The notes beneath the pieces are model-generated. The model saw only the letters and a list, made by a program, of their open reading frames with translations. It did not search any database and was not told the origin of the DNA. This document shows, piece after piece, positions 1-8,123 of a stretch of DNA of 35,777 nucleotides; the stretch's first letter is position 1; each line of letters opens with the position of its first letter. Origin of the DNA: Legionellales bacterium RIFCSPHIGHO2_12_FULL_37_14 (lineage in GTDB: Bacteria; Pseudomonadota; Gammaproteobacteria; Legionellales; Legionellaceae); the NCBI GenBank assembly GCA_001804735.1, contig MHBC01000039.1:20371-56147 (forward strand), read 5' to 3'. A program made the position numbers and the translations under genes.

Positions 1-870
1 GTATGTCATAGCTCATCCTTGGTTATGCCTGAAGTAACAAGATGTGATCCAGATCATATTGTTTATATTTCGATGGAGCCTGCAGAATGGGTTCCCTCAG
101 GGTTCCATACCCAGTTTTCAAAGTTGATACTTTGTGATCGTAAGGTACAGCATAGAGATATCCAATATGCTAATGGCCTGACTTGGTGGGTAGGAATAAG
201 CGTACGGCATGAAAATGGCCATCACTTTTCACCTGACTATTCGCTGGATTATGATAGTTTGAGAGCAATGCCAGTGAGTGTGAAACAAAAATGCATGTCT
301 GTGATTTGTTCAAAAAATAACTCACTTCCTGGGCATAAAAAACGCTTGGCATTTTTGAAAAGATTGAAGGCTCATCCGGTTAGTCAGTATATTGACTTTT
401 TTGGGGGGGATTTTCGCCCTATTTTAGATAAATGGGATGCGATTGCTCCTTATAAATATCATCTGGTATTGGAAAATAGTGTTGTGCCGGATTATTGGTC
501 TGAGAAATTGGCGGATGCGTATCTTGGTTTTGCTTTGCCTATCTATTCTGGTTGTCCGAATATCCCAGATTATTTTGCGCCACATGCGCTGTGCGTTATT
601 AATATTGATGATTTTGAAGGTAGTGCTGCACGTTTACAGAATTTGCTACAACAGGATAACTATGATAGTTACGTCCCATCTATAATTGAAGCGAGAAAGC
701 TTGTGCTAGATAAATACAACATTTTTCAAATGATGACAGAGATTTGTAACAAGAAGGCCAAACGGCAAGTACTATGCAAGCTCAAACCAGTCAGTCACAT
801 AATGCGATCTTGGCCTAGAAGAATGGCTCGCAAAGCGCTTTATTACGTGCGCGGTATTAAGGAAAATTAA
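1..870 (+). CDS. Glycosyltransferase family 10 (fucosyltransferase-like), 5'-truncated by window edge
   Basis: The frame is open from base 1 with no convincing start, so the N-terminus lies outside the window; 289 codons are visible before the TAA at 868-870. The C-terminal half carries the GT10 alpha-1,3/4-fucosyltransferase signature: K-Y-H-L-V-L-E-N-S near the middle, then an E-K-L-x-D-A stretch and a G-x-P-x-Y-x-G motif followed by P-D-Y-F. In the family this region forms the nucleotide-sugar (usually GDP-fucose) binding lobe. The basic tail (R-S-W-P-R-R-M-A-R-K) suggests peripheral attachment to the inner membrane. It is followed after 1 nt by a GT2 gene, so it belongs to the polysaccharide operon and probably adds a deoxyhexose to the repeat unit. 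The donor cannot be fixed from sequence, and no GDP-fucose synthesis genes are seen here. Confidence 0.8.
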   Translation, partial: VCHSSSLVMPEVTRCDPDHIVYISMEPAEWVPSGFHTQFSKLILCDRKVQHRDIQYANGLTWWVGISVRHENGHHFSPDYSLDYDSLRAMPVSVKQKCMSVICSKNNSLPGHKKRLAFLKRLKAHPVSQYIDFFGGDFRPILDKWDAIAPYKYHLVLENSVVPDYWSEKLADAYLGFALPIYSGCPNIPDYFAPHALCVINIDDFEGSAARLQNLLQQDNYDSYVPSIIEARKLVLDKYNIFQMMTEICNKKAKRQVLCKLKPVSHIMRSWPRRMARKALYYVRGIKEN

Positions 871-871
871 A

Positions 872-1861
872 ATGGCGGGCAACCAAGCACTAGTAAGTGT
901 GATTATCCCAACATTCAATCGTGCTGATTTTCTCAAAGTCGCTATTGAGAGTGTTTTAGCTCAAACATATAGGCATTTTGAGTTATTGATATTGGATAAT
1001 TATAGCTCCGATCATACACCAGAAATTATTGATGGGTTTGACGATGCAAGAATTAAATATATTCGACATCAATGCAATTTTGGAGGTGTAGTAAACTGGA
1101 TCCATGGAATATACTGTTCAAAAGGTGAATATCTCTCCATCTTATGTGATGATGATTTTTATAAACCAAATTTCCTTTCTTCACGGATTAATGCATTTGA
1201 GAGGTTTAAAGACATACAGGCGGTTTTCACTGATTACGAATTTTGTGATGAGCATGGAAGAGTAACAGCCACTTCGAAAATGTCTTTTGACTCCGAAACA
1301 GTGACTTATGGCAAAAAGTTATTGTTATGTGTCTTAAGGCATACGTGGTTTTTGTCTGCGACATTATTTAGGCGAGAAATTGTATTGCGGTATTGGGAAG
1401 ATAGTATAAGGGCGGGAAAAGCAGCTGATACTTCATTAAAGGTTCGTATGTCTCTTGACACAACAAACCTAGTTGTGTGGATGAGCAACCATAGTATGGT
1501 GGTGCGGCAGCATCTAAACCAAGATAGTAAAATAGGTGGAAAGCAAGTACTTTATGGGCACATTGCTGCATTTAATGAGCCACTGATGTTTGGGAACTAT
1601 ACATGGAGCTACAGGCTCCTGCTGAAACAAGGAGCTGCTTGGGCCTACGATATTTTAGGTCGGGCATCATGGGACGAAGGTGAAATCAAGGTGGCTAGAC
1701 GATCTTTCCTTCGTCAGTTATCTGCATTTCCTTTGAACGTGAAAATATGGCTTCGGTTGTTTCGCTGCTACCTCCCTTGGATGTATCCTAGACCAAATAT
1801 GGCCGTTCTTTGTCATGGAAATGGTGATTGCAAGTCAAGAACCATAAAGGCAGAAACATGA
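872..1861 (+). CDS. Family 2 glycosyltransferase (paralog A)
   Basis: A 329-residue cytoplasmic GT-A enzyme. The N-terminus S-V-I-I-P-T-F-N-R-A-D (about residues 9-19) and L-L-I-L-D-N-x-S-S-D-H-T are the classic GT2 nucleotide-binding elements. C-D-D-D-F (about residues 91-95) supplies the metal/nucleotide-binding Asp residues. The acceptor and sugar donor are unknown. ATG 872 lies 1 nt after the previous stop and the stop TGA overlaps the next gene's ATG (ATGA at 1858-1861), implying translational coupling. It is clearly paralogous to the GT2 at 7194-8123: they share the N-terminal block, the stretch W-E-D-S-x-R-A-G, N-Q-D-S-x-I-G-G-K and E-P-L-M-F-G. The two probably add similar sugars at different positions in the repeat unit. 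Confidence 0.9.
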   Translation: MAGNQALVSVIIPTFNRADFLKVAIESVLAQTYRHFELLILDNYSSDHTPEIIDGFDDARIKYIRHQCNFGGVVNWIHGIYCSKGEYLSILCDDDFYKPNFLSSRINAFERFKDIQAVFTDYEFCDEHGRVTATSKMSFDSETVTYGKKLLLCVLRHTWFLSATLFRREIVLRYWEDSIRAGKAADTSLKVRMSLDTTNLVVWMSNHSMVVRQHLNQDSKIGGKQVLYGHIAAFNEPLMFGNYTWSYRLLLKQGAAWAYDILGRASWDEGEIKVARRSFLRQLSAFPLNVKIWLRLFRCYLPWMYPRPNMAVLCHGNGDCKSRTIKAET

Positions 1862-2628
1862 AGGTAGTTATTCTAGCTGGTGGATTGGGTTCGAGGATTA
1901 GTGAAGAAAGTCATCTGAAGCCAAAACCAATGATAGAGATAGGAGGAAAGCCTCTGCTCTGGCATGTTATGAAGATTTATTCAGCACAGAATATTCAAGA
2001 GTTTATTATTTGCTGTGGGTATAAAGGATATGTGATCAAGGAATATTTTGCGAACTATTTTTTGCACATGTCGGATGTCACATTTGATATGATGAAAAAC
2101 AAAATGGAGGTGCATCAACGCTATGCTGAGCCATGGCGTATTACCTTGGTGGATACTGGCGAACATACAATGACTGGTGGAAGGCTGAAAAAAATACAGC
2201 CATATATTCAAAATGAAGAAGCCTTTTGTATGACTTATGGTGATGGGGTAGCCGATATCAATATTCAAAATTTGATTGCATTTCATAAATCGGAAAAAAA
2301 ATTAGCAACCTTAACCGCTGTTCAGCCACCAGGAAGATTTGGAGCGTTAAAGCGCGTAGACACGAAAGTCATTGGATTTAATGAGAAACCTCATGGGGAT
2401 GGCGGTTGGGTTAATGGTGGTTTTTTTGTCCTTTCACCTACAGTAATGAATTCAATTGAGGGGGATATGTCGATTTGGGAAACTAAACCCATGGAACAGT
2501 TAGCTTGCGATGGAGAGTTGTCTGCATTTGAGCACAGAGGTTTTTGGCAGCCAATGGACACTTTACGAGACAAAAATTATCTCGAGGGGTTGTGGCAATC
2601 GGGAAAGGCGCCCTGGAAAATATGGTAG
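1858..2628 (+). CDS. rfbF: Glucose-1-phosphate cytidylyltransferase
   Basis: A 256-residue enzyme making CDP-glucose from glucose-1-phosphate and CTP, the first step to CDP-deoxy and branched sugars. Start ATG 1858 gives M-K-V-V-I-L-A-G-G-L-G-S-R, the nucleotidyltransferase signature, followed by H-L-K-P-K-P-M-I-E-I-G-G-K-P. The upstream in-frame start at 1828 would add residues not found in the family. M-T-Y-G-D-G-V-A-D (near residue 130) and G-G-W-V-N-G-G-F-F-V (near 185) match RfbF. The length is typical (about 257). It overlaps the preceding GT2 by 4 nt. RfbG (CDP-glucose 4,6-dehydratase), which normally follows, is absent: the next 640 bp hold only gene remnants. CDP-glucose may therefore be used by a dehydratase encoded elsewhere, or the branch may be broken. 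Confidence 0.93.
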   Translation: MKVVILAGGLGSRISEESHLKPKPMIEIGGKPLLWHVMKIYSAQNIQEFIICCGYKGYVIKEYFANYFLHMSDVTFDMMKNKMEVHQRYAEPWRITLVDTGEHTMTGGRLKKIQPYIQNEEAFCMTYGDGVADINIQNLIAFHKSEKKLATLTAVQPPGRFGALKRVDTKVIGFNEKPHGDGGWVNGGFFVLSPTVMNSIEGDMSIWETKPMEQLACDGELSAFEHRGFWQPMDTLRDKNYLEGLWQSGKAPWKIW

Positions 2629-2688
2629 TGAGACCGTGTTTTTTTGACTATAATATTTAAAAAAATCTCTTGATTTTCCGCGGTCTCA
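2629..2688. repeat. Widely spaced inverted repeat TGAGACCG / CGGTCTCA
   Basis: A perfect 8-bp inverted repeat, TGAGACCG at 2629-2636 and CGGTCTCA at 2681-2688, encloses a 44-bp AT-rich interior with T and A runs. It begins directly after the rfbF stop and precedes the IS66-type fragment. It could be a weak terminator stem, the scar of an excised element, or an end of the decayed insertion; the sequence does not decide. Confidence 0.4.
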
Positions 2689-2718
2689 GGATCCTAATAT
2701 GCTTCATAATTACGTTTA

Positions 2719-3081
2719 GTGAGAAATGAAGTCATGAAGAGAAGGAAGCCCCCAGAGATTATTAATATTTCAATTGAAGAATTAGATAACATTAAGTTGC
2801 GCCTTAGTTCTGGAGTGATTCTTGATGAAGATAAGGAGATTGTCCTAACTATTTTAGGAACTTACTCCTGGTTAATGAGCAAATTACAATCGACTAAATT
2901 CACGATAAATCGATTAAAAAAAATGTTTGGCTTTAGTACTGAAAAGCATAATAAGGTAAAATCAAACAATGGAGTGACCATTGATTTTTCTCCCGAAGGA
3001 ACATCAGCAAGCCAAATTCTTTCGCTTGATAATATGCAGAGACTAAGCAAAGAGAACAAGACAAACGTTATGTACACGTGA
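2719..3081 (+). pseudogene. N-terminal fragment of an IS66-type transposase (TnpC)
   Basis: An open frame of 120 codons (GTG 2719; ATG 2734 also possible). It resembles the extreme N-terminus of IS66-family TnpC proteins: a helical stretch ending T-Y-S-W-L-M-S-K-L-Q, then I-N-R-L-K-K-M-F-G-F-S-T-E-K, which corresponds to the family's I-x-R-L-[KR]-x-[LM]-x-F-G-x-x-[TS]-E-K segment. The rest of the roughly 500-residue transposase (zinc-binding part and DDE core) is missing, and no tnpA/tnpB genes are seen. It lies exactly where rfbG would be expected, so an insertion/deletion event probably removed cluster genes here. Assignment is by motif only. Confidence 0.6.
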
Positions 3082-3271
3082 TAAAACCTTGGTCGCGCGT
3101 GTATTTGGCCTCAAGGATGAATATGAGACAATTGTCCAAGAGAGTATAGAGAGCAATTTGTTGCGCAGGTGGAAGCCTCTTTGGGAACTTGCTAGATATA
3201 ATTATTTGGCTTCACTTTATGCATCGACAATTAAAGCGACTGTTGCAATTCGAGACAACTGTAAATCCTGA
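3047..3271 (+). pseudogene. Unidentified gene remnant between the IS66 fragment and the next GT4
   Basis: The frame is open from 3047 to the stop at 3269-3271 but has no good ATG or Shine-Dalgarno site; the only plausible start is TTG 3089, giving 60 residues. The translation (V-A-R-V-F-G-L-K-D-E-Y..., later L-L-R-R-W-K-P-L-W-E-L-A-R-Y-N-Y) has a protein-like amphipathic composition, like the C-terminal helix bundle of a larger enzyme. I cannot assign a family. Its position suggests the 3' end of a polysaccharide gene whose front was lost when the neighbouring IS66-like element moved. It overlaps the next gene's long upstream frame, but not its chosen start. Confidence 0.3.
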
Positions 3272-3272
3272 C

Positions 3273-4595
3273 ATGCATATACTATTAACCGGTCCTGAGC
3301 ATTTCGATCAAATACACGGTGGGGGACAGGTTTATATCAGACATTTAGCTGCTGGATTAATAGAAAAAAACCACAACGTCATTTATATCTCTCTTGCTGC
3401 TTGTGCAATAGAGCAACCTGACCAAGTGAGAGTTAGAAATGACAGCATAGAAGAGTATAAATTATTATTTCCGCAAAAATGGTTTCATGATGCCAGCTCT
3501 CCAAAATCTGCGCTGATTAAACACCTAGCTGAGATCATTAAAACCATCAATCCGGATATTATTCATGCGCATGCTTGGAAACAATATTTTTGTCTCGCAT
3601 CGACAATGGCTAATAAACCTTGCATCGTAACAGCACATCACGGAGGAATAGTTTGTCCTGCGGGCGCGTTATTAAAAGCAGACGATACCATTTGCGATGT
3701 TCCTGCTCATGATACGCATTGCTTAAAATGCTGCGTGAAACAAGTTCCAGGGTTTCGAATATGGTACTTATTATTGAGATACATTCCCTGCGCTATTCGA
3801 CTTAGACTTGGGCGATTTATAAGTAAGTTGCCATTTATTCCTTTCCTAACGCCACTTGGTCTCATGACAGGTGCAATAAGAGAAAAGGCACAATCGGTTT
3901 TTTATATCGGGGCGTATGCGAGTAAAATAATTGCTCCTTCCCCAGCGATTGCAAAGTCTTTAATCCGTAATGATATCCCTGAAAATAAAATCTGTGTCAT
4001 TCCTCATGGGATCCCAAGGATTGCTAAACGGCCTTTGATAGGAAATTTACATAGTAGATTCATACGATTTGTTTTTAGTGGTCGCATAAGCTATGAAAAG
4101 GGATTGCATATTCTGCTTCAGGCTTGTTCTATGTTAAGTGGTTGTTATTATGAGCTGCATATACTTGGTGCGCCTGTAGGTAGACAAGCCACTCGCTATT
4201 ATCATGATTTACGGCAGATCTATAAACTGAAAAATATCATTTGGTATGGACATAAGCAGTTTGACGACATGCTAAACGTGATCAGTGATTGCGATATTAT
4301 GATTCACCCTGCACTATGTTTAGAAGTGTTTGGACTTAGTATCGCTGAAGCTTTGGCTGTTGGTAGGCCTGTGATTGCGACAAGGTGTGGTGGGCCTGAA
4401 ATTCAGATCCGAGATGGAGAGAATGGCCTCTTGATCAAGCCTAATGATCCACATGCATTGGCTGATGCGATGCAACGATTTATAGTCGATCCTGGGTTAG
4501 TGCAAGTTATGGCGCAACAAATTGAAAATGTGAACACTATAGAAAATCATGTGATTGATCTTGAAAAGGTTTATCAATCGGTTCTCTTTGTATGA
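3273..4595 (+). CDS. Family 4 glycosyltransferase
   Basis: A 440-residue GT-B retaining glycosyltransferase. ATG 3273 is chosen because M-H-I-L-L-T-G-P-E-H is the usual beta-1 strand and is followed by the G-G-G-Q motif of GT4 N-domains; the frame extends upstream to 3189 but that part overlaps the unidentified remnant. The C-domain shows F-S-G-R-I-S-Y-E-K-G (donor loop) and the E-x7-E motif E-V-F-G-L-S-I-A-E-A-L with G-R-P-V-I-A. Six Cys residues lie between about residues 125 and 175 (V-C-P-A-G; C-L-K-C-C), resembling the Cys-rich insert of some GT4 enzymes. It likely acts at the inner-membrane face on the lipid-linked repeat unit; donor unknown. Confidence 0.9.
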   Translation: MHILLTGPEHFDQIHGGGQVYIRHLAAGLIEKNHNVIYISLAACAIEQPDQVRVRNDSIEEYKLLFPQKWFHDASSPKSALIKHLAEIIKTINPDIIHAHAWKQYFCLASTMANKPCIVTAHHGGIVCPAGALLKADDTICDVPAHDTHCLKCCVKQVPGFRIWYLLLRYIPCAIRLRLGRFISKLPFIPFLTPLGLMTGAIREKAQSVFYIGAYASKIIAPSPAIAKSLIRNDIPENKICVIPHGIPRIAKRPLIGNLHSRFIRFVFSGRISYEKGLHILLQACSMLSGCYYELHILGAPVGRQATRYYHDLRQIYKLKNIIWYGHKQFDDMLNVISDCDIMIHPALCLEVFGLSIAEALAVGRPVIATRCGGPEIQIRDGENGLLIKPNDPHALADAMQRFIVDPGLVQVMAQQIENVNTIENHVIDLEKVYQSVLFV

Positions 4596-4600
4596 TCAGT

Positions 4601-4609
4601 TAGGAGGAG
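4601..4609 (+). promoter_or_regulatory. Strong Shine-Dalgarno without a canonical start at normal spacing
   Basis: TAGGAGGAG at 4601-4609 is a near-perfect ribosome binding site. In the frame of the downstream GT9 gene the codon at ideal spacing is ATT (4613-4615). The first GTG in frame is at 4649, about 40 nt from the site. Either translation begins at a rare ATT codon or an original ATG decayed. Confidence 0.55.
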
Positions 4610-4648
4610 AATATTAATATCAATCGAAAAAAAGCTAAAACAGCGAGT

Positions 4649-5890
4649 GTGATCCTACCCAGCGTATTCTCAGTCAATAGCTTTGAAGAAGCTGTAACGG
4701 TTGAATTAGCGCAAAATCACAGTTCTTTTTTTGATATGATGGCCATTGTCATCATCAAGAGTTGTTTGATGTTTACTAATTGGGTACTTAATTTGCTTAA
4801 GAGAGGATGCTTCTCGTCAGCAACCCATGTACCCTCACATGTTGTTATCTATACTTGTGGAACGCTTGGGGACAATATTCTTATGATCCCTGCGGTTGCA
4901 GCAGTAAGAGCATGTTACGCAGAAGCTAATATTACTCTCATAGCGTTTTGTGGTGCATTCACTTCTACATTACAGCAAATTTGGAAACAGACTTCTTATG
5001 TCAATAACTTGGTATGTTTGACAAAAGAATCTGTACAACGTCATGGCGTTAGAATATGCATCGATAAAGATAAATTGATAGATATTAAGTGTGATTTATT
5101 TATAAATTTATCGCCACTAGGTAATCGAGGTTGTCTTGGCCAAGTGATACGCGAAATGCTTCTAGCTAGGTTTTTAGGCGCACGTCAAGCGATTGGCTTC
5201 AGATTGAATAGTTATAATCGAAAAAACCGATTCAATCGGGTTCAGCATTTATTTATGCAGAACGAGGCGCGACGCCCAAGAATGGTTCTACAAGAGTTAG
5301 ATATTTCCCCGATAGAAAATATCGATTTACTTTCACATGATGGTGCTGTAAAAATGGCTGTCGAAAAGATATTGCGGGAAGTTGGGGTAGTCGTTGGAAA
5401 CGGTCCCATGATATTACTTAACCCTGGTAGCAAATTAGCCGCAAGCCGTTGGCCTGCAGAACGTTTTGGTGAATTGGCAAAATGGCTTGTTGAAACCTAT
5501 AGCGCACAGGTACTTATTAATGGTGTTGAGTCGGAGAAAGATATTTGTGATGAGGTAGTGCATACTTCAGGGGATCTGGCAAAGAGCCTTGCGGGCAAAT
5601 TGTCCGTGCAGGAATTGATTGAATTATTACGATTGTGTGACGCTTGCATATCGAATAATACGGGGACGATGACTTTGGCGGCCATGCTCAAAATACCTCT
5701 GATAGTGATATCGAGCACTCGCTTTAGCCCAACCTTTTATATGCCTATTAGCGACAAGATGATTTGGCTATTCTCTTTTTCTAAAACAAGTTATTCCTAT
5801 CATGATGGAGATGATGTGTCTGAAGATCTACTACCTATTGGTGTACGGGATGTGACGACAGCCTATGAGCAATTAATTAGGGAGTGTTAG
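4649..5890 (+). CDS. Family 9 glycosyltransferase (heptosyltransferase-like)
   Basis: 413 residues from GTG 4649; the frame is open further up and the best ribosome site (4601-4609) points to a start near ATT 4613, which would add 12 residues. GT9 features: after a hydrophobic N-terminal stretch (about residues 30-50) comes V-V-I-Y-T-C-G-T-L-G-D-N-I-L-M-I-P-A, the family's G-[TDS]-x-G-D motif near residues 71-75. The C-domain has L-L-N-P-G-S-K and A-S-R-W-P-A-E-R-F (ADP-heptose-type donor site), then C-D-A-C-I-S-N-N-T-G-T-M-T-L-A-A, the usual S/D-N-D-T/S-G-x-x-H-x-A segment with T in place of H. The N-terminal extension of about 65 residues is unusual. It probably transfers a heptose or another sugar into the polymer or the LPS core. 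Confidence 0.85.
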   Translation: MILPSVFSVNSFEEAVTVELAQNHSSFFDMMAIVIIKSCLMFTNWVLNLLKRGCFSSATHVPSHVVIYTCGTLGDNILMIPAVAAVRACYAEANITLIAFCGAFTSTLQQIWKQTSYVNNLVCLTKESVQRHGVRICIDKDKLIDIKCDLFINLSPLGNRGCLGQVIREMLLARFLGARQAIGFRLNSYNRKNRFNRVQHLFMQNEARRPRMVLQELDISPIENIDLLSHDGAVKMAVEKILREVGVVVGNGPMILLNPGSKLAASRWPAERFGELAKWLVETYSAQVLINGVESEKDICDEVVHTSGDLAKSLAGKLSVQELIELLRLCDACISNNTGTMTLAAMLKIPLIVISSTRFSPTFYMPISDKMIWLFSFSKTSYSYHDGDDVSEDLLPIGVRDVTTAYEQLIREC

Positions 5891-5891
5891 C

Positions 5892-7151
5892 ATGCATTTG
5901 ATGCATCGAAAAAGTTGTAGAGTGTGTGGTTCACGATCATTAACCAAGGTGATCGATCTGGGAGAGCAATATTTACAAGGATCATTTTTGAAGCCTGATA
6001 TGCAGCGGCCTCCCATGCGTAAAATTCCAATGACTTTGTTACGCTGTGATCCAACACAAGATGAACATGCGTGTGGGTTATTGCAAATGGAGCACTCAGT
6101 CCCTCCGCGGATTCTGTACTCATCTTATTGGTATCGATCAGGCACGAACCAAACCATGCGAGACCATCTAAAGTGGATTGCTGATGAGGCATGTAGGGTA
6201 GTGAACAAACCAAGATCGTGTGTGCTAGATATTGGTTGCAATGATGGTACGTTATTAAGCTCTTTTCCAACTTATTGTGAAAAATTCGGCATTGACCCAT
6301 CTGATGTTGCGGCCGGAATGTCTCATGATGCCTATGTGGTACAAGATTTGTTTCCTTCAGAAAAATTAAATAAGGCTTTAGGCGAGAAAAAGTTGGATAT
6401 TATCACATCCATTGCCATGTTCTATGATCTAGAAGATCCAGTTGTGTTTACGCAACATATCAAACAGCTACTTGCGAATGATGGAATTTGGATCTTTGAA
6501 ATGTCTTACATGCCGTCGATGCTGGAAATGAATTCTTACGATACGATTTGTCATGAACATTTAGAGTATTATAGTTTATCAGTAGTTGAGTTTATCCTAA
6601 AAAAAGTGGGAATGAAGCTCGTTAACGCAACACTGAATCAAATTAATGGAGGCAGCATATGTTGTTTTGCAACGCATGAGGATAATTTCGTCTTTAATCA
6701 TGCTGCTTATCAGCAGAATATGACGGCGCTTAGAAACAAGGAGTTTGAGCTGCAGTTGGATACAGACAAGCCCTATCGATTTTTTCAGGAAAGAATCGAA
6801 AACCATAAAGAAGAGTTGAGCGTATTTTTGAAGCAGTTGAAAAAGGAAGGAAAGCGTATTCATATTTATGGTGCCTCTACCAAGGGAAATACGATTTTGC
6901 AGTGGTGTGGTATTGATACCACAATTATTGATTATGCAGCAGAGCGTAATCCTGATAAATATGGTGCACTGACATTAGGTACTGAAATTCCAATTATCAG
7001 CGAGACTGAATCGAGAGCATTAAAACCAGATTATTATCTCGTATTACCATGGCATTTTAAGGAAGAATTTCTCGAGCGGGAGCGTGAGATGCTTGAGCAG
7101 GGTGTTGGTTTGATTTTTCCGCTTCCCATCCTTGATGTTGTGAGGCAATAA
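5892..7151 (+). CDS. Sugar-nucleotide C-methyltransferase (TylC3/EvaC type)
   Basis: A 419-residue SAM-dependent C-methyltransferase of the kind that adds a branch methyl to NDP-4-keto-deoxyhexoses. The N-terminal zinc-binding module has C-R-V-C (about residues 9-12), a Cys near residue 52 and a Cys near 61. The Rossmann SAM-binding motif V-L-D-I-G-C-N-D-G-T follows at about residues 115-124. The catalytic-region I-C-H-E-H-L-E-Y-Y-S (near residue 220) matches the conserved H-E-H-x-x-Y-Y of this family, and Y-G-A-S-T-K-G-N-T in the C-terminal third is the second Rossmann-like domain. Length is normal (about 410). It starts 1 nt after the GT9 stop. With rfbF upstream it suggests a branched (3-C-methyl) sugar such as yersiniose- or virenose-type residues; the latter occur in Coxiella LPS (known biology, inferred here). 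Confidence 0.9.
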   Translation: MHLMHRKSCRVCGSRSLTKVIDLGEQYLQGSFLKPDMQRPPMRKIPMTLLRCDPTQDEHACGLLQMEHSVPPRILYSSYWYRSGTNQTMRDHLKWIADEACRVVNKPRSCVLDIGCNDGTLLSSFPTYCEKFGIDPSDVAAGMSHDAYVVQDLFPSEKLNKALGEKKLDIITSIAMFYDLEDPVVFTQHIKQLLANDGIWIFEMSYMPSMLEMNSYDTICHEHLEYYSLSVVEFILKKVGMKLVNATLNQINGGSICCFATHEDNFVFNHAAYQQNMTALRNKEFELQLDTDKPYRFFQERIENHKEELSVFLKQLKKEGKRIHIYGASTKGNTILQWCGIDTTIIDYAAERNPDKYGALTLGTEIPIISETESRALKPDYYLVLPWHFKEEFLEREREMLEQGVGLIFPLPILDVVRQ

Positions 7152-7193
7152 TGTTATGAAATCCATGGTGATCGGCACAATAGCGCTGGTGTT

Positions 7194-8123
7194 ATGAGCA
7201 TGACATCTTCTGCATTAGTCAGCGTTATTCTTCTTACCTACAATCGAGCGGATTGGCTGCAAGTAGCCATTGAGAGCACGTTGGCACAGACCTATGCGCA
7301 TTTTGAGCTATTGATTTTGGATAACTGCAGTACTGATCATACGTCAGAGGTTGTCGCAAAGTTTCATGATCCACGCATTAGATATATTAGACATCATTGT
7401 AATATTGGTCACAGTGCAAATTGGGCATATGGAGTGCACTTAGCAAGAGGAGAGTATCTCTCTTTTCTATGCGATGATGATTTTTATAGACAAGATTTTC
7501 TTTATGCTAGAATGCAAGCGTTTGATAAATACAAAGATATCCAAGCTGTTTTTTCTAATTTTGAATATTGTGATGAGCGTGGGCAGGTAACTTCGGAATC
7601 ACCTCCACCTTTTGATATGGAGCAAGTGATTTGTCGCAGAGCGCTTTTAGCCTGTGTTGCAAGAAACCTGTGGTTTGTAGGTGCCACTTTATTTAAACGA
7701 GAACTGATATTACAGTGCTGGGAAGATAGTATGAGGGCTGGAAGAGCTGGGGATACCGCACTTAAAGTTCATATTGCGCTTGATGCACACAATCGCGTTG
7801 CTTGGATAAAGGATAAAGGGCTGGTGATGCGATGTCATCCTAACCAAGATTCTATGATAGGTGGTAAAGCAGTGTTACTTGGACATGTCGCTGCCTTCCA
7901 TGAGCCACTGATGTTTGGAACTTACACATGGCATGACAAGCGATTGCTGAGGCGAGGCGCAGCACGAGCTTATGCGGTATTAAGGAAAATGGCATGGGAG
8001 GATGGTGATATCGGTGTAGCCAGGCGGTGTTTGATTCGCCAACTGACGGCATTCCCTTATCTGCCTTCCATATACTTTACCGTGAGTAAAATCAAGCGAT
8101 GTTTTTTGGAAAGAAAGGCGTGA
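7194..8123 (+). CDS. Family 2 glycosyltransferase (paralog B)
   Basis: A 309-residue GT2 enzyme: V-S-V-I-L-L-T-Y-N-R-A-D at the N-terminus, L-L-I-L-D-N-C-S-T-D-H-T, and C-D-D-D-F near residue 90. It is collinear with the GT2 at 872-1861, sharing A-I-E-S-x-L-A-Q-T-Y, K-D-I-Q-A-V-F, W-E-D-S-x-R-A-G and N-Q-D-S-x-I-G-G-K, and is 20 residues shorter at the C-terminus. ATG 7194 begins 42 nt after the methyltransferase stop; a second ATG is two codons later. The stop TGA (8121-8123) overlaps the preferred GTG start of the next gene. The donor sugar is unknown; the duplicated pair implies related linkages. Confidence 0.9.
   Translation: MSMTSSALVSVILLTYNRADWLQVAIESTLAQTYAHFELLILDNCSTDHTSEVVAKFHDPRIRYIRHHCNIGHSANWAYGVHLARGEYLSFLCDDDFYRQDFLYARMQAFDKYKDIQAVFSNFEYCDERGQVTSESPPPFDMEQVICRRALLACVARNLWFVGATLFKRELILQCWEDSMRAGRAGDTALKVHIALDAHNRVAWIKDKGLVMRCHPNQDSMIGGKAVLLGHVAAFHEPLMFGTYTWHDKRLLRRGAARAYAVLRKMAWEDGDIGVARRCLIRQLTAFPYLPSIYFTVSKIKRCFLERKA

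Noticed and set aside
5887-6300. Minus-strand frame of 137 codons opposite the C-methyltransferase
   Set aside because: Shadow of a strongly supported gene with zinc and SAM motifs; the minus-strand product shows no recognisable features.
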